Shown piece by piece: positions 1-8,927 of a stretch of DNA of 64,000 bases (positions are counted from its first letter, which is position 1; the number at the start of each line of letters is the position of its first letter). Made by a program: the position numbers and the translations under genes. The stretch comes from Polynucleobacter arcticus. Its GTDB lineage: Bacteria; Pseudomonadota; Gammaproteobacteria; Burkholderiales; Burkholderiaceae. The notes under the pieces were generated by a model that ran no database searches, was not told the DNA's origin, and saw only the letters and a program-made list of their open reading frames with translations. The stretch covers positions 1,781,702 through 1,845,701 of the forward strand of contig NZ_CP028940.1 of assembly GCF_013307205.1 (NCBI RefSeq). Direction: 5' to 3'.

Positions 1-604
1 CATTTGGGTTCTCAAGATGGCGACCTTCGTAGCTGATATGCAGTAAGTTAGCATCCATTGAGTATGGTGAGCCACCCTGCTTGTGCTTCATCTCAACAGG
101 AATGCCATGCTTTTCTGCATAGGCCATGAGTTTTTCACGGGAGAGTAGATCCCACTCGCGCCACGGAGCAATGACTTTAATTCCTGGCTCGAGTGCGTAG
201 TAGCCCAGCTCAAAACGCACTTGGTCGTTACCCTTACCAGTAGCGCCATGCGATACAGAGTCAGCACCAGTCGCACGAGCAATTTCGATTTGACGCTTAG
301 CAATTAATGGACGTGCGATAGACGTTCCCAATAAGTACTCACCCTCATAAATCGTATTGGCACGGAACATCGGGAATACGAAATCACGCACGAATTCTTC
401 ACGCAAGTCATCAATAAAAATATTTTCTGGCTTGATCCCAAATTGCAAGGCTTTAGCGCGCGCTGGTTCTAACTCTTCACCTTGACCCAAGTCGGCTGTG
501 AAAGTGACGATCTCGCATTGATAGGTATCTTGAAGCCATTTCAAGATCACACTAGTGTCAAGACCACCGGAATACGCTAGTACTACTTTTTTAATATCAG
601 ACAT
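1..604 (-). CDS. argG: Argininosuccinate synthase, N-terminal part (cut by the window edge)
   Basis: This enzyme joins citrulline and aspartate with ATP to give argininosuccinate, the penultimate step of cytoplasmic arginine synthesis. The gene starts with ATG at 604 on the minus strand and runs out of the window at base 1, so about 201 N-terminal codons are visible. The start reads [19 protein letters not shown], which carries the SGGLDTS pyrophosphatase loop typical of the family at residues 12-18. Further on are the conserved stretches TADLGQGEE and [13 protein letters not shown]. It lies 57 bp downstream of argF on the same strand, so the two probably form an arginine operon. Nothing looks damaged in the visible part. 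Confidence 0.97.
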   Translation of the reverse strand, partial: MSDIKKVVLAYSGGLDTSVILKWLQDTYQCEIVTFTADLGQGEELEPARAKALQFGIKPENIFIDDLREEFVRDFVFPMFRANTIYEGEYLLGTSIARPLIAKRQIEIARATGADSVSHGATGKGNDQVRFELGYYALEPGIKVIAPWREWDLLSREKLMAYAEKHGIPVEMKHKQGGSPYSMDANLLHISYEGRHLENPN

Positions 605-661
605 AAGTTCTATTCAATCAAAAAATTAACTAATTACCAAAAAGACACATTGATTTACAAA

Positions 662-1609
662 TTAATCCAAACGACCACAGAGTAAGTACTCCATCAGAGC
701 CTTTTGAACATGCAAACGATTTTCAGCCTCTTCCCACACAATGCTTTGAGGACCATCAATCACTTCCGCAGAAACTTCTTCACCACGATGGGCGGGCAAG
801 CAATGCATAAATAAAGCATCTGGCTTTGCCACAGACATCAACTCCTCATCGACCATCCAGTCTTTGAAGGCAGTCATGCGGGAAGTATTTTCATCCTCAT
901 AGCCCATGCTGGTCCACACATCGGTAGTTACCAAGTCAGCATCTTTACAAGCATCTTTAGGGTCTGTGCAAATCGTCAGGTGTTTCAGCGCCTTAGCTGT
1001 CAGTCTTGAGCCATCGAGCTGATAACCCTCTGGCGCGGAAAAGCGGATCTGAAAGTCCAAACATTCAGCAGCCTGTATCCAGGTGTAAGCCATATTGTTG
1101 GCATCGCCTACCCAGGCAACTGTCTTTCCTTGAATGGGACCGCGCGCCTCTACAAAAGTAAAGATATCGGCTAATACCTGACAGGGATGGAATTCATTCG
1201 TTAAGCCATTGATTACCGGAACGCGAGAATTTGCTGCAAAGCGCTCAATAATCTCCTGGCCAAAGGTGCGAATCATGATGATGTCTGTCATCCGTGAAAT
1301 CACCTGCGCCGCGTCCTCTACAGGCTCGCCACGGCCCAACTGGGTATCTCGGGTGTTCAGGTAAACGGCATGACCACCAAGCTGGTGTATGCCGGCTTCA
1401 AAGGAGAGGCGAGTACGAGTAGAGTGCTTCTCAAAGATCATCGCTAAAGTGCGGTCGTGAAGGGGGTGCCAAGTCTCATAACTTTTGAACTTGGTCTTGA
1501 GCCAAGCGGAACGCTTGAGCAGATAGTCATATTCTTCGCGAGTCAGGTCAGCAAACTGCAAGTAATGCTTAACCTGGCCAGGCGCTTGAGGCTTTGCCAA
1601 AGATATCAT
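662..1609 (-). CDS. argF: Ornithine carbamoyltransferase
   Basis: It makes citrulline from ornithine and carbamoyl phosphate, the step just before ArgG. The carbamoyl-phosphate motif STRTR, the HPCQ motif and the ornithine-side motif HCLPAHRGEE are all present. Two ATG starts are possible. ATG 1609 gives 315 aa, begins MISLAKPQAPGQVKHYLQF and has a weak AGAAAG seven bases upstream. ATG 1642 gives 326 aa but has no ribosome binding site and overlaps the start region of the divergent DUF3579 gene. I prefer 1609, which is also nearer the usual family length of just over 300 aa. It is followed closely by argG. Confidence 0.95.
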   Translation of the reverse strand: MISLAKPQAPGQVKHYLQFADLTREEYDYLLKRSAWLKTKFKSYETWHPLHDRTLAMIFEKHSTRTRLSFEAGIHQLGGHAVYLNTRDTQLGRGEPVEDAAQVISRMTDIIMIRTFGQEIIERFAANSRVPVINGLTNEFHPCQVLADIFTFVEARGPIQGKTVAWVGDANNMAYTWIQAAECLDFQIRFSAPEGYQLDGSRLTAKALKHLTICTDPKDACKDADLVTTDVWTSMGYEDENTSRMTAFKDWMVDEELMSVAKPDALFMHCLPAHRGEEVSAEVIDGPQSIVWEEAENRLHVQKALMEYLLCGRLD

Positions 1610-1641
1610 TGTTGAGCTTTCTACTAGAGTTTTAGCTTGCA

Positions 1642-2100
1642 TTGTTTTGGGTATCGAGCTGCACGAAAATAGTTCCTAAAGTCATCTTAAGGCCTTCTCA
1701 GACTGTTAAGCTAGAGGGCTCAGCAATACTTATTCCTTACAACGATTTACACGCCAACTTGGACCACAAAAAGCTTTTCATTCAAGGCATTACAACTTCT
1801 GGCAAACCTTTTCGTCCCAGCGATTGGGCCGAACGTCTTTGCGGAGTAATGGCTACTTTTCGCCCGCCAGGTGATGCCGGCGACCCCCGCTTCACTTACT
1901 CACCTTATGTGAGGCCGGTGATCATTGCCACAGTGAAATGCGTTGTTATTGATACCAGACTACGAGATCTTGATCCGCGAGCGCTCGACTTTGTCATGAA
2001 CTTCGCCAAAGACAACAGCCTGCCAATCGAAGAAGCCTGCGAATTCGAGCCGGATTCGAATTCGCATACTCTCAATCCTAAAAACAAAAACCCGCTCTGA
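1642..2100 (+). CDS. DUF3579 domain protein
   Basis: The function is unknown. The core (roughly residues 45-135), with KLFIQGITTSGKPFRPSDWAERLCGVM, YSPYVRPV and DTRLRDLDPRALDFVMNFA, matches my memory of the short DUF3579 family found near argF in many betaproteobacteria. There is no ATG before the domain. An in-frame stop at 1633 leaves TTG 1642 (152 aa) or TTG 1759 (113 aa, starting just before the domain) as starts. The shorter form is closer to the usual family length, but neither has a convincing Shine-Dalgarno sequence. The gene is divergent from argF and may share its control region. Its last codons and stop lie inside the rpsT terminator. Confidence 0.75.
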   Translation: MFWVSSCTKIVPKVILRPSQTVKLEGSAILIPYNDLHANLDHKKLFIQGITTSGKPFRPSDWAERLCGVMATFRPPGDAGDPRFTYSPYVRPVIIATVKCVVIDTRLRDLDPRALDFVMNFAKDNSLPIEEACEFEPDSNSHTLNPKNKNPL

Positions 2101-2111
2101 TAAGGAGCGGG
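2078..2111 (-). terminator. Intrinsic terminator of rpsT
   Basis: On the minus strand a CCCGCTC/GAGCGGG stem (2091-2097 with 2105-2111, 7-nt loop) is followed by a T-rich run read from 2090 down to 2078. It lies 46 bp beyond the rpsT stop. The TGA of the opposing DUF3579 gene (2098-2100) sits in the loop. Confidence 0.85.
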
Positions 2112-2156
2112 CTGAGGCCCAGAAAAATCTGGAGCCTGCCTAAAACATGAACAGTT

Positions 2157-2423
2157 TTATGCTGCCATTGCCTTAATAGCGGCTGACAAACGTGACTTCT
2201 GACGTGATGCAGTATTTTTGTGAGCAATCTTTTTGTCAGCAATCTTGTCGATTGTGGACTGAGTTGCTGCAAATACTTTAGCTGCTGCATCCTTGTCGCC
2301 AGTTTCAATTGCTTTACGAACTGCCTTAATGGAAGTGCGGAGCTTTGAACGCAAGCTAGAGTTGTGTTCGTTCTGTTTTACTGCCTGCCGTGCGCGTTTA
2401 CGCGCTTGTGCGGTATTGGCCAT
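2157..2423 (-). CDS. rpsT: 30S ribosomal protein S20
   Basis: This is the small basic protein bS20 that binds 16S rRNA early in assembly of the small subunit. The 88-aa product starts [20 protein letters not shown] and is rich in Lys, Arg and Ala with conserved [13 protein letters not shown], all normal for the family and its length. It is transcribed alone, divergent from murJ across a 153-bp gap, and ends at the hairpin at 2078-2111. S20 is known to repress its own translation in E. coli, but no such element was identified here. Confidence 0.98.
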   Translation of the reverse strand: MANTAQARKRARQAVKQNEHNSSLRSKLRTSIKAVRKAIETGDKDAAAKVFAATQSTIDKIADKKIAHKNTASRQKSRLSAAIKAMAA

Positions 2424-2576
2424 CTTTAAACCTTGCTATATAAAAATTACAAAATACGGTTAACTAAAATTCTGTGTGGGTTCGCCAAATTTGTAAGCTG
2501 ACTCACCAAAACCCAAGATTTTACATTAAAGGACCAAAAAAGCCCAGCCGCTTGATAAATAGGGGAAAATTGGCTC

Positions 2577-4130
2577 ATGAATCTGCTTTCTGCCGCCGCC
2601 AAGGTAAGCTCCCTCACAATGCTTTCCAGAATTACCGGACTTCTCCGGGAAACCCTGATTGCCCGTAGTTTTGGGGCTTCTGAGTGGACTGACGCCTTTA
2701 ACGTAGCCTTCAGACTGCCTAATTTGCTCCGTCGGCTCTTTGCCGAAGGGGCCTTTTCACAGGCATTTGTGCCTATTTTGGGCGAAATTTCCAGCCAAGG
2801 GGATGTCAAACAGTCTCAAATCCTCGTTAATGCCGTCGCCACGCTCTTGTTTTGGGCTTTGCTGCTGACGGTACTACTGGGGGTGATCGGTGCGCCCTTG
2901 CTGATTCTGGTCATCGCTACTGGCTTTGAGGGCGGTCCAGCCTACGAAGCTAGTGTAGTTATGACCCGCATTATGTTTCCGTATATCGGCCTAATTTCCA
3001 TGGTTTCTCTGTCTGCAGGGATTCTCAATACTTTCGGGCGCTTTGCCATTCCAGCATTTACCCCAGTTTTACTCAATTTAGCCCTGATCGGTAGCGCGAT
3101 CTTTTTGGCGCCACATTTAGAACAGCCCATCTATGCCCTGAGTATCGGCGTTCTTTTGGGTGGGTTCTTACAACTCGCGATTCAAGTTCCAGCGCTTTCC
3201 CGGCTGGGTTTACTGCCAAAAGTAGGTCTTTTACCTGGGGCGATCAAATCAGCCCTCAAAAATCCAGATGCCCGCCGGGTCATGAAATTAATGGGGCCAG
3301 CCGTATTTGCGGTGTCCGTCGCCCAAATTTCCCTCATCATCAACACCAATATCGCGTCACGATTACAGACGGGCAGCGTTTCTTGGCTATCTTATGCCGA
3401 TCGCTTAATGGAGTTTCCAACGGCACTTTTAGGCGTTGCATTAGGCACCGTGCTTTTACCCAGCCTGAGCAAAGCCAATGCAAAGAATGATTTAGTGCAT
3501 GCGGGCGAATTGTTAATTTGGGGCTTGCAACTTACCTTCTTGCTAGCGGCTCCCTGTGCAATTGCACTCTTTATTTTTGGCGAACCTCTTGCTGCAGTCT
3601 TGTATCACTACGGAAAATTTACCGCTCTAGACGTATTGATGACTCAGCGCGCCTTGGCTGCTTATGGTGTTGGCTTGATTGGCCTGATTTTGATCAAGAT
3701 CCTAGCCCCCGGGTTTTACTCACGACAAGATATCCGCACTCCGGTAAAAATTGGCTTGCTCGTTTTAGTAGCGACGCAATTGGCTAATTTGATTTTTGTG
3801 CCTTGGCTCGGTCATGCCGGCCTAGCCCTCTCCGTTGGCGCTGGCGCCTGCCTTAACGCAGTACTACTATGGGTTGGCCTGCATCGACGCGGCGCTCTTC
3901 CAGGCGCTGCCTGGTTTAAATATTTGGGACAACTGCTCCTTGCCTTAATTCCATTTGCATCGCTCTTGTATTACGCAGCGACTGCACATGATTGGATTGC
4001 ACTGCAATCTAGCCCTTGGATCCGCGTGGGATTAGTGGCCGGATGGTTAGCCGCAGCCGCAATAATATATTTCGCAGCTTTGGGTCTGGTTGGCGTCCGC
4101 TGGCAAAAATTCCTGCGTCATGCAAAATAG
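2577..4130 (+). CDS. murJ: Lipid II flippase MurJ (MviN family)
   Basis: This inner-membrane protein flips lipid II to the periplasmic face for peptidoglycan synthesis. The 517-aa product is hydrophobic throughout, consistent with the 14-helix MOP-superfamily fold. The N-terminus (SSLTMLSRITGLLRETLIA, then RRLFAEGAFSQAFVPIL) is the MurJ signature. ATG 2577 has a GGGG-rich sequence about 10 bases upstream. It starts a run with the SirB1-type gene, whose ATG follows the murJ stop by five bases, so the two are probably cotranscribed. Confidence 0.97.
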   Translation: MNLLSAAAKVSSLTMLSRITGLLRETLIARSFGASEWTDAFNVAFRLPNLLRRLFAEGAFSQAFVPILGEISSQGDVKQSQILVNAVATLLFWALLLTVLLGVIGAPLLILVIATGFEGGPAYEASVVMTRIMFPYIGLISMVSLSAGILNTFGRFAIPAFTPVLLNLALIGSAIFLAPHLEQPIYALSIGVLLGGFLQLAIQVPALSRLGLLPKVGLLPGAIKSALKNPDARRVMKLMGPAVFAVSVAQISLIINTNIASRLQTGSVSWLSYADRLMEFPTALLGVALGTVLLPSLSKANAKNDLVHAGELLIWGLQLTFLLAAPCAIALFIFGEPLAAVLYHYGKFTALDVLMTQRALAAYGVGLIGLILIKILAPGFYSRQDIRTPVKIGLLVLVATQLANLIFVPWLGHAGLALSVGAGACLNAVLLWVGLHRRGALPGAAWFKYLGQLLLALIPFASLLYYAATAHDWIALQSSPWIRVGLVAGWLAAAAIIYFAALGLVGVRWQKFLRHAK

Positions 4131-4135
4131 CCTAT

Positions 4136-4978
4136 ATGCCAACACAACAACTCGACTATTTCACCTCACTGGTTGCTGAGGACGAACACTTTCCATTAAC
4201 CGAGGCAGCGGTAGCGGTTGCACAACATGCCTATCCCGACCTCGATGTTCAAGGCGTGCTCGATAAGATCGATCAATGGGGCAATAAGCTTAAGAAACAA
4301 ATTACTCCGGATACGCCACCGGTACAGCGCCTACAACTGTTGAAGCATTTTTTTTACAACGAGCTAGGCTTTGGTCCGAATCCAAATGACTTCTACGCGC
4401 CCGAGAATTCTTATCTTCACCAGATTATTGAAAATCGTCGTGGTATTCCTATCTCTTTAGCGATATTGATGATGGAGCTTGGCCAGCAAATTGGTCTGAA
4501 TATTCGTGGCGTCTCATTTCCCAATCACTTCATGATGCGCATCTCCTTGCAACAAGGTGAAATCATCATGGATCCATTGACCGGTGATTCCCTGTCTAAA
4601 AATCAGTTACAGGAAATGCTCGACCCGTACCTGGATGCCAAAGGCTATCGCGGTGAACTCAGTTTGCCGCTCAATATTTTCTTGCGCGCCTCTAGCCCCC
4701 GAGAAATCCTGTCACGCTTTATGAGAAACCTCAAAATGATTTATTCCGAGGATGAGCGCTGGGAGCGTCTTCTCGGAATTCAGGAGCGCCTAGTCATTTT
4801 GTTATCAGACTCTGCCGAAGAAATTCGCGACCGTGGTTTGATCTTTGCGCAACTAGAATACGTACGGCCTGCTATTGCTGACTTACAGCGCTACTTAAGT
4901 GAGATGCCCGGCGCAGAAGATGCGGCAGATATTCGTGAGCACATCACGACACTTGAGAGCCAAACTAAATTGCATTAA
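4136..4978 (+). CDS. SirB1-family protein (transglutaminase-like domain plus TPR-like tail)
   Basis: This is a 280-aa member of the SirB1/YchA family; its biochemical function is not established. The centre (about residues 75-165) holds the conserved block RRGIPISLAILMMELGQQIG followed by GVSFPNHFMMR, typical of this transglutaminase-like fold. The C-terminal third is helical and resembles a tetratricopeptide region. An upstream in-frame ATG at 4016 would overlap murJ by 115 bp and encode unrelated residues, so ATG 4136 (MPTQQLDYFTSL) is taken as the start. It is probably translated from the murJ transcript. Confidence 0.88.
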   Translation: MPTQQLDYFTSLVAEDEHFPLTEAAVAVAQHAYPDLDVQGVLDKIDQWGNKLKKQITPDTPPVQRLQLLKHFFYNELGFGPNPNDFYAPENSYLHQIIENRRGIPISLAILMMELGQQIGLNIRGVSFPNHFMMRISLQQGEIIMDPLTGDSLSKNQLQEMLDPYLDAKGYRGELSLPLNIFLRASSPREILSRFMRNLKMIYSEDERWERLLGIQERLVILLSDSAEEIRDRGLIFAQLEYVRPAIADLQRYLSEMPGAEDAADIREHITTLESQTKLH

Positions 4979-5015
4979 GCCATCAGCTTGCTCCATTTCA
5001 TTCTTATAATGGCTT

Positions 5016-6020
5016 ATGCAATCTGAGCCTCATATTCAGCCTACGCATTCACCTGATCAGCCGCCGATACTCTGTATTGTTGGCCCAACAGGCTCAGGCA
5101 AAACCCATCTCGCGATGGCTCTAGCAGAACATGCCCAATCGATTAACCAAACCATTGAATTAATCAGCATGGACTCCGCCTTGGTATATCGCGGATTAGA
5201 TATTGGTAGCGCCAAACCTACTAGAGCTGAGCAGGCTGCAGTTAAGCACCACCTCATTGATATCTTAGAACCTACCGAATCGTATTCAGCAGCTCGCTTT
5301 GCAAATGATGCCAAACGATTGTGTGAAGAAATTCAAGGGCGTGGACATATTCCAGTGATTGTGGGTGGCACGATGTTGTACTGGCGGGCATGGGCACATG
5401 GCCTTTCCTCACTTCCACCAGCCGATCCAGAAATCCGCACCCGCCTAGACGAACAAGGGGGGATGATTGGTTGGCCTGCGATGCATACTAAATTAGCCAA
5501 AATCGATCCGGTGACTGCTGAACGTTTGCAGCCCAATGACTCTCAACGCGTGCAACGTGCTCTAGAGGTATTTGAGATTACTGGAAAACCTATGTCTGAA
5601 CTCTTGGCTGATTCGCCAAGTGAGGATGGCAGGGAAGGATCAGCTATTCCAGCGTGGATTAGTCTGCTATCACTTGAACCAAGCGATCGATCTCGCTTGC
5701 ACCAGAATTTAGAAAAACGGTTTGATGAAATGCTAGCCGGGGGCCTAATAGAAGAGGTGGAAGCACTGAGAAAAAATCTAGACCTACATGCTGACTTACC
5801 CGCTATTCGTTCAGTGGGGTATCGACAAGTCTGGGAATATCTAGATGGTGAGGTTGATCAAGCCGAAATGCGTTACAAGGCTTTAGCAGCTACAAGGCAG
5901 CTCGGCAAAAGGCAACTTACCTGGTTGAGGGCCATTGCCGAAAGAAACACTTTCGATCCATTCAACCCTAATGAGTTGAAAGCAGCACTCAATTACTGCA
6001 AGCAAAACCTGAGTCAATAG
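5016..6020 (+). CDS. miaA: tRNA dimethylallyltransferase
   Basis: MiaA adds a dimethylallyl group to the N6 of A37 in tRNAs that read codons starting with U. The 334-aa protein has a P-loop GPTGSGKT at residues 23-30 and the conserved SMDSALVYRGLDIGSAKPT segment around residue 53. It also has the later VGYRQVWEYL and RQLGKRQLTWLR tRNA-contact segments. No other start precedes the P-loop. There is no Shine-Dalgarno sequence, and a TATAAT box ends only five bases before the ATG, so a leaderless transcript is possible. It is convergent with purM. Confidence 0.97.
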   Translation: MQSEPHIQPTHSPDQPPILCIVGPTGSGKTHLAMALAEHAQSINQTIELISMDSALVYRGLDIGSAKPTRAEQAAVKHHLIDILEPTESYSAARFANDAKRLCEEIQGRGHIPVIVGGTMLYWRAWAHGLSSLPPADPEIRTRLDEQGGMIGWPAMHTKLAKIDPVTAERLQPNDSQRVQRALEVFEITGKPMSELLADSPSEDGREGSAIPAWISLLSLEPSDRSRLHQNLEKRFDEMLAGGLIEEVEALRKNLDLHADLPAIRSVGYRQVWEYLDGEVDQAEMRYKALAATRQLGKRQLTWLRAIAERNTFDPFNPNELKAALNYCKQNLSQ

Positions 6021-6034
6021 GCTGTTGCGGCGAA

Positions 6035-7087
6035 TTAAATTACGATGGTTTGTGGAGCACCAGTTGGACGTTCTACAACCTCACCAACAGTCCATGCATT
6101 TAAGCCTTCAGCCTTGAGAGATTGAATAGCCGCATCCGCTTGATCGCTTGACACAATTACCACCATACCAATACCGCAGTTAAATACGCGCACCATCTCC
6201 GCATCAGCCACGCCACCCTTCATCTGCAACCAGCGAAACAGCTCTGGCATTTGCCAGCTGTCGCGATGCAACACTGCTTGCGTATTTTCTGGGAGTACAC
6301 GAGGCACATTATCAACGAGACCACCGCCAGTAATGTGAGCCATGCCCTTCACATTAATCTCCGTAATCAGCTTGAGAAGTGGCTTCACATAAATCTGTGT
6401 AGGAGCCATCACGACATCGCCTAAAGAGCGACCACCTAGATCATCCGTCGGCTTGGCGCCCGCACGCTCAATAATTTTACGAACCAATGAATAACCATTG
6501 GAATGCGCGCCACTAGAGCCAATTGCCAACACCACATCACCCGGGGCAATCGTTGCACCAGTAATAATTTTGGATTTTTCAACTGCACCAACAGCAAAAC
6601 CAGCTAAGTCATATTCACCTGGAGGATACATACCAGGCATCTCAGCAGTTTCACCACCAATGAGTGCGCAACCAGAGAGTTCGCAACCCATTGCAATGCC
6701 GCCCACCACAGTGGCAGCAGTATCCACCGTGAGCTTGCCGCAAGCGAAATAATCTAAGAAAAACAGGGGTTCGGCACCTTGAACCAAAATATCGTTCACG
6801 CTCATGGCCACTAAATCCTGACCGATCGTATCGTGACGATTCCATTCGAAAGCCAGCCTCAGCTTTGTGCCAACACCATCAGTGCCCGATACCAAAACCG
6901 GCTCTTTGTAGCGCTTTGGGACCTCAAATAGGGCGCCAAAGCCACCAATACCGGCCAACACGCCCTCGCGCATGGTTTTCTTAGCCAAGGGCTTAATGCG
7001 ATCCACCAAATCGTCCCCAGCGTCGATATCGACACCAGCATCGCGGTAGGAAAGGCCTTTTGAGGAAGAATTAGTAGATGAGGTCAT
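6035..7087 (-). CDS. purM: Phosphoribosylformylglycinamidine cyclo-ligase (AIR synthetase)
   Basis: PurM closes the imidazole ring in the fifth step of purine synthesis, converting FGAM to AIR with ATP. The 350-aa product contains [18 protein letters not shown] at the N-terminus, then [35 protein letters not shown] and [17 protein letters not shown]. All are diagnostic, and the length is normal. It is divergent from the permease gene at 7161 with 73 bp between them. The purM / perM-hda arrangement recurs in other proteobacteria. Confidence 0.98.
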   Translation of the reverse strand: MTSSTNSSSKGLSYRDAGVDIDAGDDLVDRIKPLAKKTMREGVLAGIGGFGALFEVPKRYKEPVLVSGTDGVGTKLRLAFEWNRHDTIGQDLVAMSVNDILVQGAEPLFFLDYFACGKLTVDTAATVVGGIAMGCELSGCALIGGETAEMPGMYPPGEYDLAGFAVGAVEKSKIITGATIAPGDVVLAIGSSGAHSNGYSLVRKIIERAGAKPTDDLGGRSLGDVVMAPTQIYVKPLLKLITEINVKGMAHITGGGLVDNVPRVLPENTQAVLHRDSWQMPELFRWLQMKGGVADAEMVRVFNCGIGMVVIVSSDQADAAIQSLKAEGLNAWTVGEVVERPTGAPQTIVI

Positions 7088-7160
7088 GGCAGAGATAGAA
7101 GATTAGTAAAAAACACTACTTGGTCGTTAGAATCATTGAATTCTAGAGGATTCGAGCAAG

Positions 7161-8150
7161 ATGGCTGAAATTTTTACCCCTTTTCTAACTGCATTTATTC
7201 TGGCTTATGCCCTACGCCCAGTTTGCTTGTGGCTTGAGAGGCATCGCTTGCCCCGCGCGGCAGCAGCTGGAATTGCCATGATTATTGGTTTAGCAGTCCT
7301 ATTTTCGATTTTGACCCTCTTTATTACGCTACTCAAAACTGAAATTCCCCTAATTCGGGCTCAGTTTCCAGAATGGATTCAAAACACCCAATCCTGGCTT
7401 GGGCCTAAGTTAAATGAACTGAATATTCATTTTGACTGGAGCACGCTGAAAACTACTGCAACCCAGAAAATCACTGAGCATCTAAACGACAATTCTGACG
7501 CCCTCATGTCCTCCACTCTAGAGACCGTATTGACATCAGGCAGCTCTGTCATCGCCGGTTTCGTGAATGCCGTTCTCATCCTGTTCGTGATGTTTTATCT
7601 CCTCATTGACTGGGATCGCTTCTTTAAGCTTGTCAAAACAATCGTACCAGTGCGCGCACAAGAAACCGTGCACCACTTAGCAATGCATGCTGATGGTTTG
7701 TTATCCCAATACCTCAGAGGCATGCTGATTGTGATTTCCATCATGTCTATTTTTTATAGCGTTAGCTTAAGCATGATTGGCATTCAAGGTGCGGCAGCAT
7801 TAGGCGTATTCACCGCACTCATGATTGTGATTCCTTACATCGGCATTGCTCTGGGATTCACCCTGGCAATCCTTGCGGCCCTTTTACAATTTGGTCCTGG
7901 TGGTGCAATCATTGGCGTCCTGGTTATATATGGGCTTGGTCAATTCATTGAAGGTTTTTTCTTAACACCCCGCTTAGTTGGCGAGCGGATCGGGTTGCAT
8001 CCCGTCGCAGTGCTCTTTGCCCTGCTTTTGTTTGGGAAATTATTCGGATTTTTTGGAGTGCTCTTAGCTTTACCAACGAGCGCAGTAGGCTTGGTACTTC
8101 TTCAATATGGATGGTCGCGCTATACCCAAAGTCCGTGGTATCAAAAATAA
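7161..8150 (+). CDS. AI-2E/PerM-family membrane permease, short N-terminus
   Basis: This is a multi-pass inner-membrane protein of the AI-2E/UPF0118 family; the substrate cannot be told from sequence. The 329-aa product has early hydrophobic segments (FLTAFILAYALRP and AGIAMIIGLAVLFSIL). After them come an amphipathic middle and a run of C-terminal helices with PYIGIALGFTLAILAALLQFG and TPRLVGERIGLHPVAVLFALL, which is the family signature. The ATG has a good AGAGGA site 10 bases upstream, and an in-frame stop lies 24 bases before it. Many relatives have an extra N-terminal helix before IFTPF, which is missing here. It is followed by hda. Confidence 0.9.
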   Translation: MAEIFTPFLTAFILAYALRPVCLWLERHRLPRAAAAGIAMIIGLAVLFSILTLFITLLKTEIPLIRAQFPEWIQNTQSWLGPKLNELNIHFDWSTLKTTATQKITEHLNDNSDALMSSTLETVLTSGSSVIAGFVNAVLILFVMFYLLIDWDRFFKLVKTIVPVRAQETVHHLAMHADGLLSQYLRGMLIVISIMSIFYSVSLSMIGIQGAAALGVFTALMIVIPYIGIALGFTLAILAALLQFGPGGAIIGVLVIYGLGQFIEGFFLTPRLVGERIGLHPVAVLFALLLFGKLFGFFGVLLALPTSAVGLVLLQYGWSRYTQSPWYQK

Positions 8151-8162
8151 ATTTCAGTAGCA

Positions 8163-8921
8163 ATGAATAACTCTCCGTTACCACGGCAATTTGCTCTCGA
8201 TATTGGCCGTACACCTACTCCCAGCTTAAATAATTTCTTGGCTGGAGAGAACCTGGCACTGCATTCCACCTTGCAAGAACTTGTGAAATCCTGGGAAACC
8301 AATGCCCCAAGACCGGTCAATGAGAACCCCTTAAATCAACGCTGGATCTATTGGTGGGGACCAGAAGGCTCCGGCCGTTCACACCTACTGAGCGCGATTG
8401 GCAGCGCAGCGCAAGAACTCGGCCTCAAATATTTCCCTTTAACTCCTAATGAGCCAATCTCCTGGGTGCGCTTAGAGGAGCAACTCTCCACCCTGTGCGC
8501 CCACCATCAGCCTTCTGTAATTACCGTAGATGATGTAGATCGCCTAGACGAACGCCTCGTAGCCTGCTTATTTCGGATTCTGAATGCAATTCAGGGAAGT
8601 GAAGCAATCCATATTTTTATGGCTGGCAATGCTGCCCCTGGCACATTAACGCTGAGAGAGGACCTTCGGACCCGTCTGGGTTGGGGTTTGATCTTTCAAA
8701 CCCACCTTTTGGGCGATGATGAGAAAATACAAGCATTACAACAAGCTGCTCAGGCGCGCGGCTTGGTTTTATCGCCAGATGTGTTGCCATGGCTCCTCAA
8801 TCGCTTTTATCGGGATATGCCAAACCTGATGGCCTTGATGGATGCTTTGGATGCGTATTCACTAGAAACAAAACGTGCCGTAACCCTGCCTCTTGTACGA
8901 GAGCTCTTGCAGCCTAAATAA
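8163..8921 (+). CDS. hda: Hda-type DnaA regulatory protein
   Basis: Hda works with the sliding clamp to stimulate ATP hydrolysis by DnaA and so prevents re-initiation of replication. The 252-aa product has the DnaA-like AAA+ fold. Its P-loop reads GPEGSGRSH, with Arg where the usual Lys stands, as is normal for Hda proteins. ITVDDVDRL serves as Walker B and LREDLRTRLGWGLIFQT as the sensor region. The N-terminal QFALDIG resembles the clamp-binding motif (QxxL pattern) of Hda. It lies 12 bp after the permease and 6 bp before the HAD gene, so one operon is likely. Confidence 0.9.
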   Translation: MNNSPLPRQFALDIGRTPTPSLNNFLAGENLALHSTLQELVKSWETNAPRPVNENPLNQRWIYWWGPEGSGRSHLLSAIGSAAQELGLKYFPLTPNEPISWVRLEEQLSTLCAHHQPSVITVDDVDRLDERLVACLFRILNAIQGSEAIHIFMAGNAAPGTLTLREDLRTRLGWGLIFQTHLLGDDEKIQALQQAAQARGLVLSPDVLPWLLNRFYRDMPNLMALMDALDAYSLETKRAVTLPLVRELLQPK

Positions 8922-8927
8922 ATATTG

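Noticed and set aside
2424..2576. tRNA or small RNA in the rpsT-murJ gap
   Set aside because: No cloverleaf or terminator-flanked structure can be drawn; the region more likely holds the two divergent promoters, which I could not place with confidence.
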